Positions 6,681-13,389 of a stretch of DNA of 13,522 nt are shown one piece after another. This DNA comes from Haliscomenobacter sp038240665 (GTDB lineage: Bacteria; Bacteroidota; Bacteroidia; Chitinophagales; Saprospiraceae). Made by a program: the position numbers and the translations under genes. Each line of letters starts with the position of its first letter. Positions within the stretch are counted from its first letter, which is position 1. The notes under the pieces are model-generated. The model did no database searches. It was not told the DNA's origin and saw nothing but the letters and a program-made list of their open reading frames with translations. Location of the stretch: contig JBBRGN010000121.1 of assembly GCA_038240665.1 (NCBI GenBank), positions 1 through 13,522 on the forward strand, read 5' to 3'.

Positions 6681-7250
6681 ATGTCTATAAACCGCATTAC
6701 TTCAAGATACGCCAAGTCCCTTTTGGAATTGGCCATCGATCAAAACGTGCTCTCGCAGGTTAATGACGATATGCAATCCTTGCTGAAACTTTGCAAAGAG
6801 AGCAGCGAATTTGCCAGCTTTTTGCGCAGCCCAGTGATCCGCTACGACAAGAAGAAAAAAGTATTTGACCTACTTTTGGCCAAGTCTTTTCAACCGTTGA
6901 CGAGCTTGTTCATCAACCTACTGGCTTCAAAACAACGCGAATATTACCTGCAAGAAATTGCCGAAGAATTCATCCTACAGTACCGGTTCCACCGAGAGAT
7001 ATCGCAGGTAAAGGTGATTTCAGCAGCACCGCTAACGCCGGAATTGTTGCAATCGATTCAGCAAAAACTAGAGCTCAGCTCAACGGGCTTTTCCACCGTG
7101 GAAGTCATTACCAAAATTGACCCGAATTTGATCGGCGGTTTTGTGATCGAATACGAAGGGAAAGTTTACGATGCCAGCATCAAACACCAATTGGAACTGA
7201 TGAAAAAACAGTTCCAAATCAACTTGTATGAAAGCCAGGTTGGTCGTTAA
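6681..7250 (+). CDS. atpH: F-type ATP synthase subunit delta (OSCP homologue)
   Basis: A 189-residue F1 stator subunit that joins the b dimer to the top of the alpha3beta3 head. The N-terminal six-helix domain opens with the family's conserved ITSRYAKSLLELA (6-18). The middle carries FASFLRSPVIRYDKK (44-58) and LINLLASKQREYYL. The C-terminal domain has the diagnostic IGGFVIEYEGKVYDASIKHQ segment (about 151-170; other delta/OSCP proteins have a GG-F--------D-S motif here). Length is close to the 177 residues of E. coli delta. The ATG at 6681 immediately precedes the conserved helix, so the start is secure. No clear Shine-Dalgarno site is seen; the upstream leader is dominated by the T-tract/A-tract palindrome. 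It sits in the normal place between atpF and atpA. Confidence 0.95.
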   Translation: MSINRITSRYAKSLLELAIDQNVLSQVNDDMQSLLKLCKESSEFASFLRSPVIRYDKKKKVFDLLLAKSFQPLTSLFINLLASKQREYYLQEIAEEFILQYRFHREISQVKVISAAPLTPELLQSIQQKLELSSTGFSTVEVITKIDPNLIGGFVIEYEGKVYDASIKHQLELMKKQFQINLYESQVGR

Positions 7251-7265
7251 TTTTTTTTCAAAAAA
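7251..7265. repeat. T8-C-A6 tract after the atpH stop, in the atpA leader
   Basis: TTTTTTTTCAAAAAA starts directly after the atpH stop codon and is followed by a second partial copy (CAACTTTTTTCAAC). It lies 57 bases before the atpA start, farther than the comparable tracts before nadB, atpH and grpE. Confidence 0.55.
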
Positions 7266-7322
7266 CAACTTTTTTCAACATAACCAATCTGTCCCTACTG
7301 GCAGGTAGAAAATTCCAAAGTC

Positions 7323-8924
7323 ATGGTTGATGTAAGACCAGAAGAAATATCGCAGATACTTAAGCAGCAGATTTCCGGCTTCGGCAACACCGCAGAGTTG
7401 GAAGAGTACGGTACCGTATTGCAAGTGGGCGACGGTATTGCTCGTGTTTACGGCTTGAACAGTGCTCAAGCCGGTGAATTGGTGGTATTCGAAACAGGAG
7501 TGGAAGCGATCGTTTTGAACCTAGAAGAAGACAACGTAGGTGTTGTATTGATGGGTTCTAGCGAAAGCATCAAAGAAGGTTCTCGTGTCCGCCGAACCGG
7601 TCGTATTGCTTCGATTCAGGTGGGAGATGGTTTCACTGGCCGGGTAGTGAATACGCTTGGTCAGCCTATTGATGGTCGCGGACCGATCGAAGGCACAAAG
7701 TATGATATGCCTTTGGAGCGTAAAGCCCCCGGAGTAATCTACCGCCAACCCGTAACGGAACCTTTGCAGACGGGCATCAAGGCCATCGATGCCATGATTC
7801 CAATCGGTCGGGGTCAACGGGAATTGATCATCGGCGACCGCCAAACTGGTAAGACGGCGATTGCGATCGATACCATCATCAACCAGCGGGAGTATCACGA
7901 GCGCGGCGAAACGGTTTATTGTATTTATGTGGCATCTGGTCAGAAAGCATCTACTGTAGCTCAGGTGGCTAAAACCCTTGAAGAATACGGCGCTTTGGAT
8001 TATACCGTGATTGTATCTGCTTCTGCTGCTGATCCAGCACCGTTGCAGTTCTATGCTCCATTTGCGGGCGCTGCCATCGGCGAATTTTTCCGTGACACGG
8101 GTCGTCCAGCTTTGATTATTTATGATGACCTTTCTAAGCAAGCAGTTGCTTATCGCGAGGTGTCTTTGTTGCTTCGTCGCCCTCCAGGCCGTGAAGCCTA
8201 TCCTGGCGACGTTTTCTACTTGCACTCTCGTTTGCTCGAGCGCGCAGCGAAAATCATCGCCAACGACGATATTGCGCGCAGCATGAACGACTTGCCCGAT
8301 TCGCTAAAAAATGCTACCGATGCTACCGGCGCACCCCTAGTAAAAGGAGGCGGTTCTTTGACGGCCCTACCGATCATTGAAACACAGGCTGGCGACGTAT
8401 CTGCTTATATTCCTACCAACGTGATTTCCATCACCGACGGTCAGATCTTCTTGGAATTGAACTTGTTCAACGCTGGTGTTCGCCCTGCCATCAACGTAGG
8501 TATCTCGGTATCTCGTGTAGGGGGTAATGCTCAGATTAAGTCGATGAAAAAGGTATCAGGTACCCTGAAACTGGATCAAGCACAATACCGTGAATTGGAA
8601 GCTTTCTCAAAGTTTGGTTCTGACCTTGACGCCACTACTCAAGCGATATTGGAAAAAGGAAAGCGCAACGTAGAAATCCTAAAGCAACCACAATACTCTC
8701 CAGTGAGCGTTGAGAAACAGGTTGCTATGATCTACATTGGTACCAACAACTTGGCAAAAGATGTTCCGGTCAATAAAATGAAAGAGTTTGAAGAGGTCTT
8801 TTTGATGAGCTTGGAACAACGATTCCCGGAGATTCTAGCCAACTTCAAAAAAGGCAAGTTGGAAAACGAAGACCTAGCGCTGGTACGTGCTTTGGCCAAC
8901 GAATTGACAGCTGCTTATAAATAA
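7323..8924 (+). CDS. atpA: F-type ATP synthase subunit alpha (F1)
   Basis: A 533-residue non-catalytic nucleotide-binding subunit that alternates with beta in the F1 hexamer. The N-terminal beta-barrel domain (about 25-95) contains GTVLQVGDGIARVYGL. The P-loop is GDRQTGKT (171-178) and the Walker B strand ends in LIIYDDLSKQAVAYRE (264-279). The family signature around RRPPGREAYPGDVFYLHSRL (285-304) is intact. Arg 398 in SVSRVGG corresponds to the alpha arginine finger that completes the catalytic site of beta. Gln in GDRQTGKT, rather than the GGAGVGKT of beta, confirms alpha. The C-terminal helical domain is complete. Length is slightly above the 502-513 usual in other bacteria. It is 72 bases after atpH and 5 bases before atpG, so it is probably translated in close coordination with atpG. 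Confidence 0.98.
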   Translation: MVDVRPEEISQILKQQISGFGNTAELEEYGTVLQVGDGIARVYGLNSAQAGELVVFETGVEAIVLNLEEDNVGVVLMGSSESIKEGSRVRRTGRIASIQVGDGFTGRVVNTLGQPIDGRGPIEGTKYDMPLERKAPGVIYRQPVTEPLQTGIKAIDAMIPIGRGQRELIIGDRQTGKTAIAIDTIINQREYHERGETVYCIYVASGQKASTVAQVAKTLEEYGALDYTVIVSASAADPAPLQFYAPFAGAAIGEFFRDTGRPALIIYDDLSKQAVAYREVSLLLRRPPGREAYPGDVFYLHSRLLERAAKIIANDDIARSMNDLPDSLKNATDATGAPLVKGGGSLTALPIIETQAGDVSAYIPTNVISITDGQIFLELNLFNAGVRPAINVGISVSRVGGNAQIKSMKKVSGTLKLDQAQYRELEAFSKFGSDLDATTQAILEKGKRNVEILKQPQYSPVSVEKQVAMIYIGTNNLAKDVPVNKMKEFEEVFLMSLEQRFPEILANFKKGKLENEDLALVRALANELTAAYK

Positions 8925-8929
8925 TCAAC

Positions 8930-9823
8930 ATGGGTGCTAATTTAAAAGAAGTACGCGAGCGGATTAAGTCGATCATCAATACACAGCAGATTACCAAGGC
9001 CATGAAAATGGTTTCGGCGTCGAAGTTGCGTAGAGCACAGATGGCGATCCAGCAGATGCGTCCTTATGCCGATAAGCTAAATGCAATGCTGCGCAATATC
9101 CTTTCCAATTTGGATGGCGATGCATCAACTGTATACGGTATTGAGCGTCCACTGGAGCGCGCCTGCGTGGTGGTGGTTACGTCCAATAGGGGTCTGTGTG
9201 GAGCGTTTAACTCCAACGTGTGCAAGGCAGCAGTCGCAGTGATCGATCAGAAGTATGCCCAAGTACGTGCTAAAGGCGGCCTAGAAATCCTTTGCATCGG
9301 TAAAAAAGGCTTCGAATTTTTTCGCAAACGGTACACCGATTGTTACGTCAATAACGAATTTGTAGCGCTTTTCGATGATTTGAGCTTCGATAACGTGGCA
9401 AAAGTATCTACTCAATTGATGGAAGGCTTCGAAAGCCGCAAATACGATGCCATCGAAGTGTCTTACAGTCGCTTCAAAAACGCCGGTGTTCAATATGCTA
9501 CCGCAGAGCAATTTTTGCCGGTATTAAAATTGGAATCCAGCGGAGATAGCAAGTTGAAAGCGGATTATATTTTTGAACCGGATAAACAGGGGTTGTTGGC
9601 CTATTTGGTGCCCAGCATCCTGAGAACCCAGTTTCAAAAGTTTTTGCTGGATACCCATGCATCTGAACACGGTGCTCGGATGACGTCGATGGACAAAGCA
9701 TCGGATAATGCCAACGAAATCTTACGTGATTTGAAGATCAACTACAACAAGGCGCGTCAAGAAACCATTACCAACGAAATTTTGGAAATTGTAAGTGGCG
9801 CGGCTGCACTCGGCGGAAAATAG
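8930..9823 (+). CDS. atpG: F-type ATP synthase subunit gamma (F1 central shaft)
   Basis: A 297-residue shaft subunit that rotates inside alpha3beta3 and couples c-ring rotation to ATP synthesis. The N-terminal helix has the conserved LKEVRERIKSI...ITKAMKMVSASKLRRAQ (5-37). The central Rossmann-like domain contains VVVVTSNRGLCGAFNSNV (about 78-95). The C-terminal helix has the diagnostic ASEHGARMTSMDKASDNANE...YNKARQETITNEILEIVSGAAAL. Both long helices of the coiled coil are present, so the protein is complete. The ATG follows the atpA stop by only 5 bases. It is the last gene of the operon: no atpD or atpC follows, and a strong terminator lies about 60 bases downstream. Confidence 0.97.
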   Translation: MGANLKEVRERIKSIINTQQITKAMKMVSASKLRRAQMAIQQMRPYADKLNAMLRNILSNLDGDASTVYGIERPLERACVVVVTSNRGLCGAFNSNVCKAAVAVIDQKYAQVRAKGGLEILCIGKKGFEFFRKRYTDCYVNNEFVALFDDLSFDNVAKVSTQLMEGFESRKYDAIEVSYSRFKNAGVQYATAEQFLPVLKLESSGDSKLKADYIFEPDKQGLLAYLVPSILRTQFQKFLLDTHASEHGARMTSMDKASDNANEILRDLKINYNKARQETITNEILEIVSGAAALGGK

Positions 9824-9884
9824 AGATTGCCACCCAGTCCGCACTACCCAAGAGATCTACGTCTAATAAAACGAAAACGACAAG

Positions 9885-9926
9885 AGAGGTTTGCTGTGAA
9901 TTCAGCAACCTCTTTTTGTTTTTTTT
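9885..9926 (+). terminator. Intrinsic terminator of the atp operon
   Basis: AGAGGTT plus GCTG (9885-9896, with one bulged T) pairs with CAGC plus AACCTCT (9903-9913) around a 6-base loop. The stem is followed by a run of T interrupted by one G up to 9926. This is a classic rho-independent terminator placed 61 bases after the atpG stop. Confidence 0.9.
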
Positions 9927-10035
9927 ACACTTGCTCCAAAAAATTAAATCCTACGTAGACTAGCGTATCTCGACTCTAATCCTGATATTGGTTTTGTTTG
10001 ATTCCAGATCCCAATATTGCTTGTAAAACCAGTAC

Positions 10036-11043
10036 ATGAAAGCCATTATTCCAGTTGCCGGTGCAGGCACTCGCTTACGTCCACTCACGTATACCCAACC
10101 CAAACCGCTGATACCCGTGGCTGGCAAGCCTATTTTGTCTTTTATCATCGATCAATTGGTAGGAGTGGGTATCCAGGATTTTGTGTTTGTGATTGGATAC
10201 TTGGGCGAAAAAATAAGAAATTACGTAGAACAGGCTTACCCTGATCTGAACAAAACTTTTGTCAATCAAGAGGTGCGTTTGGGTTCCGCTCATGCCATAT
10301 GGACAGCTCGGGAATCCATCCGCGATGCCCAGGATTTATTTATATTTTTTGGAGATTCCATCATCGACTTCGATTTTCAACGGGTGGTCATGGAGCCTTA
10401 CAACTGCCTGGGTGTAAAAAAAGTCAATGATCCCCGGGAATTTGGCGTAGTAGAATATGGAGAAGACGGCTTGGTGAATCGCATGGTCGAAAAACCGCGA
10501 ATACCCAAATCCAACATGGCCATGGTGGGTTTTTATAAAATCAAATCGGTAACCCCGTTGATTGAAGCGGTAGAATACAACATCAGCAACAACTTGCGTA
10601 CCGAAGGCGAATTTCCGCTTACCGATGCCCTCATGCGCATGATCGATCAAGGCGAACAGTTCAGTACCATTGAAGTCGACAACTGGTTTGATTGTGGCAA
10701 AAAAGATGTGTTGTTGGAAACCAATGCCACGCTGCTCAATCGGGCAGGGTACGCGGATAATGAACTGCCACCCCACAACAACTCCATTTTTATTCACCCG
10801 GTTTCCATTGGCGACAATTGCGCGATTACCAACTCCGTCATCGGCCCCCACGTCACCATCGGCCACAATGTCAAAATTGACTATTCTATTGTGCGCAATT
10901 CAATCATCGGCAATTACGCCAGCATCCAGGAAATCATTTTGCAAAAATCAGTGGTAGGCAACGATGCTTCCATTACCGGCATGCGACAAAGCCTGAACAT
11001 TGGTGACAATACTGAGATTGACTTCAGCGGTGCGAATGCGTAA
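10036..11043 (+). CDS. Sugar-phosphate nucleotidyltransferase with C-terminal left-handed beta-helix domain
   Basis: A 335-residue enzyme of the RmlA/GlmU-type nucleotidyltransferase family, which joins a sugar-1-phosphate to an NTP to make a nucleotide sugar. The N-terminal Rossmann domain has the signature AGAGTRLRPLT (8-18), the lysine motif QPKPLIPVAGKP (21-32), a metal-binding Asp in FFGDSIID (104-111), EKP (152-154), GEFPLTDAL (191-199) and WFDCGKKD (217-224). From about 249 the sequence turns into hexapeptide-like repeats (IFIHPVSIGDNCAI, VIGPHVTIG, SIVRNSIIGNYASI, SVVGNDASI), typical of a left-handed beta-helix. The helix is short, about 80 residues, and I see no acetyltransferase catalytic residues I can name. 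It may therefore serve oligomerisation rather than acyl transfer. Nucleotide and sugar specificity (dTDP-glucose, UDP-GlcNAc, GDP-mannose) cannot be decided. The ATG at 10036 is directly followed by the family N-terminus. It is probably transcribed on its own, after the atp terminator. Confidence 0.92.
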   Translation: MKAIIPVAGAGTRLRPLTYTQPKPLIPVAGKPILSFIIDQLVGVGIQDFVFVIGYLGEKIRNYVEQAYPDLNKTFVNQEVRLGSAHAIWTARESIRDAQDLFIFFGDSIIDFDFQRVVMEPYNCLGVKKVNDPREFGVVEYGEDGLVNRMVEKPRIPKSNMAMVGFYKIKSVTPLIEAVEYNISNNLRTEGEFPLTDALMRMIDQGEQFSTIEVDNWFDCGKKDVLLETNATLLNRAGYADNELPPHNNSIFIHPVSIGDNCAITNSVIGPHVTIGHNVKIDYSIVRNSIIGNYASIQEIILQKSVVGNDASITGMRQSLNIGDNTEIDFSGANA

Positions 11044-11047
11044 AAGC

Positions 11048-11932
11048 TTATTTTCTATCTCCTAGCCAAACCAACTTCGCGGCTTCGTCCACATTTTCTT
11101 TGCTCAATTCAATCTGGGCCAAGTGATGCAGCAGCTCTGTCGCACCTGAATCCTGGAGGATTTTCGCTATTTCAGGGGTCTCCGCCAAAGCATCCAAACT
11201 TTCGTTACTGGGAATCTGATTGATCCCCGCAAGTAGCCCCAAATCATTGCCAGTCAAAACCTTACTCCACCTTACCGTTTCAGGCAGCTGATCAAAACCG
11301 ATGGCCAACTTATCCAATGGGCGGAACAGCGTATGAACGGCTTCATCACTGGCCCGGACATAAAAAGCGCGACCTAGGCGTCCCATCAGGTCAATACGGT
11401 GTGGATCAACCCGGCCTTGTTCATCAAAGATGGATTCGCTGGCGTGAATGCGTACGATTTCACAAATGATGAGATGCCCCGCCCCCGCTTGTTCGCCAAG
11501 GGTGATGATGTCAATGACCTTGCATTCCATTTGAGCGGGCGATTCCTTCACACGGAAAGGTTTTACCAAATCAGAAGGCAATGGCGTGAAACCTGCTTTT
11601 TCAAATTCGTTGACACCGCTGGGGTATTCGATGCTGGCCAGTGACATCTGGCGGACAATCGGATAGGTTACCACGTTTACAACCACTTCCCTGGTGGCCA
11701 TAACGTTGTTTAAGGTATCTTTGGTGGTGTTGCTGCCAGCACGACGATTGGAGGAAAAAACCAAAATCGGCGGCGCTGAACTAAACAGATTATAAAAACT
11801 ATATGGCGCCAGATTGGGGTTACCATCCGTATCCACGGTGCTGACAAAAGCAATGGGGCGGGGAGCAACAATCCCAACCAACAAAGCGTATAGATCAGGT
11901 TGGGCAATTTGAGTAGGGTCGATAATCCGCAT
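11048..11932 (-). CDS. Flavin reductase-like FMN-binding protein with C-terminal extension
   Basis: A 294-residue protein from the ATG at 11932-11930; an in-frame TTG two codons upstream is less likely. The N-terminal part (about 1-200) is a split-barrel flavin reductase domain: VGIVAPRPIAFVSTVDTDGN (20-39), NLAPYSFYNLFSSAPPIL (40-57), NTTKDTLNN and EVVVNVV, ASIEYPSGVNEFEKAGF, then ECKV and GHLIICEIVRIHA. This family binds FMN and either reduces free flavin with NAD(P)H for a partner oxygenase or acts on an unknown substrate. Residues from about 205 onward (LDKLAIGFDQLPETVRWSKVLTGNDLGLL and a helical tail) lie outside the domain. I associate that extension with Bacteroidota members of the family, and its role is unknown. 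Its stop is 4 bases from that of the converging nucleotidyltransferase gene. Confidence 0.9.
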   Translation of the reverse strand: MRIIDPTQIAQPDLYALLVGIVAPRPIAFVSTVDTDGNPNLAPYSFYNLFSSAPPILVFSSNRRAGSNTTKDTLNNVMATREVVVNVVTYPIVRQMSLASIEYPSGVNEFEKAGFTPLPSDLVKPFRVKESPAQMECKVIDIITLGEQAGAGHLIICEIVRIHASESIFDEQGRVDPHRIDLMGRLGRAFYVRASDEAVHTLFRPLDKLAIGFDQLPETVRWSKVLTGNDLGLLAGINQIPSNESLDALAETPEIAKILQDSGATELLHHLAQIELSKENVDEAAKLVWLGDRK

Positions 11933-11973
11933 GGTCAAAAGGATTAGTTGTTGATGTAGAATCTTAATGTTTA

Positions 11974-11981
11974 CAAAAATA
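11974..11981 (-). promoter_or_regulatory. Possible -7 box for the flavin reductase gene
   Basis: Read on the minus strand, this is TATTTTTG, an exact TAnnTTTG match about 40 bases upstream of the ATG. No TTG is found at the proper distance upstream, and AT-rich sequence gives such boxes by chance. Confidence 0.3.
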
Positions 11982-12085
11982 ATAGGCTTGAGGTAATCGA
12001 CGTAATGGATATCAAAAATGAAGACTTTTTTCTTAATTGCAATCTTTTTTTAATTTAAGGAAATCTAATAATCAATCCATCCTTT

Positions 12086-12625
12086 ATGAAACTTTCTTTT
12101 AATCAATTCCTTTTAGTGCTGCTGCTGATTGTAGCGGTCCTTTATGTCGGAAAATATTTTTATCAACGCCCCCAATTTGTCAATGGGCATACAGCGCCAG
12201 ATTTCACCGCTAAAACAATCAACGGCGAAAAGATCAGCCTTTCGTCTTTACGAGGTCAATATGTACTACTCGATTTCTGGGGCAGCTGGTGCGGCCCTTG
12301 CCGGATGGACAACCCAAATCTGGTTGCATTGTACGAGCGTTATCATGGAACAGCATTCAAAGACGCCAAAGATTTTACCATTGTAAGCGTAGCCATCGAG
12401 CGCAATGCGGAAAGTTGGAAAAGAGCAATGATGCAGGACGGCTTAACTTGGCCTTATCAGATCCTTGATCTCACTACCAGTATGCGTTTTATTAATTCCC
12501 CCGTAGCTGGAATATTTAAAATCAGATCTTTGCCCAGTTCTTATTTGATCAATCCCAATGGAAATGTGATGGGCGTAAATTTGAGTGCTGCAGAAATTGA
12601 AAAATTGTTGCAACGCCATAAATGA
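12086..12625 (+). CDS. Membrane-anchored TlpA/ResA-like thioredoxin-fold protein
   Basis: A 179-residue extracytoplasmic thiol-disulfide protein. The N-terminal hydrophobic helix (about 6-22, NQFLLVLLLIVAVLYVG) is an uncleaved anchor with no obvious cleavage site. The AhpC/TSA-type thioredoxin domain follows: APDFTAKTINGEKISLSSLRGQYVLLDFWGSWCGPC, with active-site CGPC at 69-72, and the cis-Pro loop in SLPSSYLINPNG (Pro 150). The WCGPC sequence with a TlpA/ResA-like N-terminal strand suggests a disulfide reductase acting in the periplasm, for example on cytochrome c or other secreted proteins. This is family-level inference, and no cytochrome genes are nearby. The domain is complete, without the large N-terminal domain found in many Bacteroidota TlpA proteins. 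It stands between a divergent flavin reductase gene and grpE, 166 bases away, so it is probably separate from the chaperone operon. Confidence 0.9.
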   Translation: MKLSFNQFLLVLLLIVAVLYVGKYFYQRPQFVNGHTAPDFTAKTINGEKISLSSLRGQYVLLDFWGSWCGPCRMDNPNLVALYERYHGTAFKDAKDFTIVSVAIERNAESWKRAMMQDGLTWPYQILDLTTSMRFINSPVAGIFKIRSLPSSYLINPNGNVMGVNLSAAEIEKLLQRHK

Positions 12626-12693
12626 CGCGCAGTCAGCATTTTTACCACTCACGTTATTCCCTACATTTTTGATAAAAGCGATTCATTTATTTA

Positions 12694-12728
12694 CCCCATC
12701 TGTCAGTTTTTGCCAAAACATGCTGACA
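12694..12728 (+). promoter_or_regulatory. Inverted repeat and CCCCATCT box upstream of grpE
   Basis: TGTCAG (12701-12706) and CTGACA (12723-12728) form a perfect 6-base inverted repeat, with a smaller TTTT-TGCC-AAAA hairpin inside. Directly before it, and overlapping it by one base, is CCCCATCT (12694-12701), which looks like the -10 element of enterobacterial heat-shock (sigma-32) promoters. A weak TTGATAA lies 19 bases upstream, too far for a good -35. No TAnnTTTG box is present, and this is not the CIRCE element. I see it as a candidate heat-shock control region for grpE-dnaJ. Confidence 0.4.
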
Positions 12729-12768
12729 AAATGACCAAAAACCATTCCTGGCAAAGAAATTGCGGGAT

Positions 12769-12783
12769 GTTTTTTCAAAAAAC
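12769..12783. repeat. T6-C-A6 palindrome just before grpE
   Basis: GTTTTTTCAAAAAAC is a perfect 15-base inverted repeat around one central base. It ends 8 bases before the grpE start codon, the same arrangement as at nadB. Confidence 0.7.
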
Positions 12784-12791
12784 CAAATATA

Positions 12792-13331
12792 GTGAGCGAG
12801 CCAGATAACGACAATCAAGTACATGATGATTCTATTGCGGAAACCGTACATGAATCATCATCAGTAGAGCATACCGTTGAAGATAAACTTGCATTACTTC
12901 AAAAGGAGAATGACGAGCTGCGCGACAAATTTCTGCGTACTTATGCGGAATTTGACAATTTCAAAAAACGCAGTTTGCGTGAAAAATTAGACTTATTGAG
13001 TACGGCAGCTCAAGACACCATAAAGTCTTTACTGCCTGTTCTTGATGATTTTGACCGCGCAAAAAGAATGGCTGAACACGGTGACAGCAAAGAACCTTTT
13101 CCTGAAGGCGTAAATTTGGTCTACCACAAATTGTACAACACCCTCAAAAATTTGGGTTTGGAGGAAATGGATACCACCGGACAGGGTTTTGATCCAGAAT
13201 TTCATGAAGCCATTACCGAGATTCCGGCTCCTACTGCGGATCTTAAAGGCAAGGTGGTAGATACCATTGAGAAAGGGTACAAAATTAAAGATAAAATTAT
13301 CCGCCACGCCAAAGTCGTAGTAGGTAATTAA
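12792..13331 (+). CDS. grpE: GrpE, nucleotide exchange factor for DnaK
   Basis: A 179-residue cytoplasmic co-chaperone that releases ADP from DnaK. The start is a GTG at 12792; the first in-frame ATG comes only at residue 93, so no other start would keep the conserved domain. The acidic, disordered N-terminus (1-30) leads into the long dimerising coiled coil (LALLQKENDELRDKFLRTYAEFDNFKKR, about 33-60). The C-terminal beta domain carries GQGFDPEFHEAI (130-141) and the signature VVDTIEKGYKIKDKIIRHAKVVV (155-177). Length is within the usual 170-200. dnaJ follows after 58 bases, the common grpE-dnaJ order; dnaK is not in the window. No Shine-Dalgarno site is seen before the GTG, where a T6-C-A6 palindrome lies instead. 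Confidence 0.96.
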   Translation: MSEPDNDNQVHDDSIAETVHESSSVEHTVEDKLALLQKENDELRDKFLRTYAEFDNFKKRSLREKLDLLSTAAQDTIKSLLPVLDDFDRAKRMAEHGDSKEPFPEGVNLVYHKLYNTLKNLGLEEMDTTGQGFDPEFHEAITEIPAPTADLKGKVVDTIEKGYKIKDKIIRHAKVVVGN

Positions 13332-13379
13332 GGAATAGGTGGAGTGAAGTTTCGGTTGATCCCCAACTATATTCCCTAA
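13328..13379. repeat. Inverted repeat spanning the grpE-dnaJ gap
   Basis: TTA-A-GGAATA (13328-13337) can pair with TATTCC-C-TAA (13370-13379) with one mismatch. A second small stem, GTTG (13355-13358) with CAAC (13364-13367), lies inside. The outer arm includes the grpE stop codon. There is no U-run after it, so a terminator is unlikely; an mRNA processing or translation-control hairpin between two co-transcribed genes is more plausible. Confidence 0.45.
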
Positions 13380-13389
13380 AATCACAATT

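Noticed and set aside
7521..8225. Minus-strand frame of 234 codons opposite atpA
   Set aside because: It is antisense to highly conserved alpha-subunit motifs, and its translation resembles no protein family.
9950..9960. CTACGTAG palindrome before the nucleotidyltransferase gene
   Set aside because: It is only 8 bases, has no partner or repeat nearby, and is expected by chance.
10336..10866. Minus-strand frame of 176 codons opposite the nucleotidyltransferase
   Set aside because: It is a mirror of a well-conserved coding frame, with no start signal or recognisable domain.
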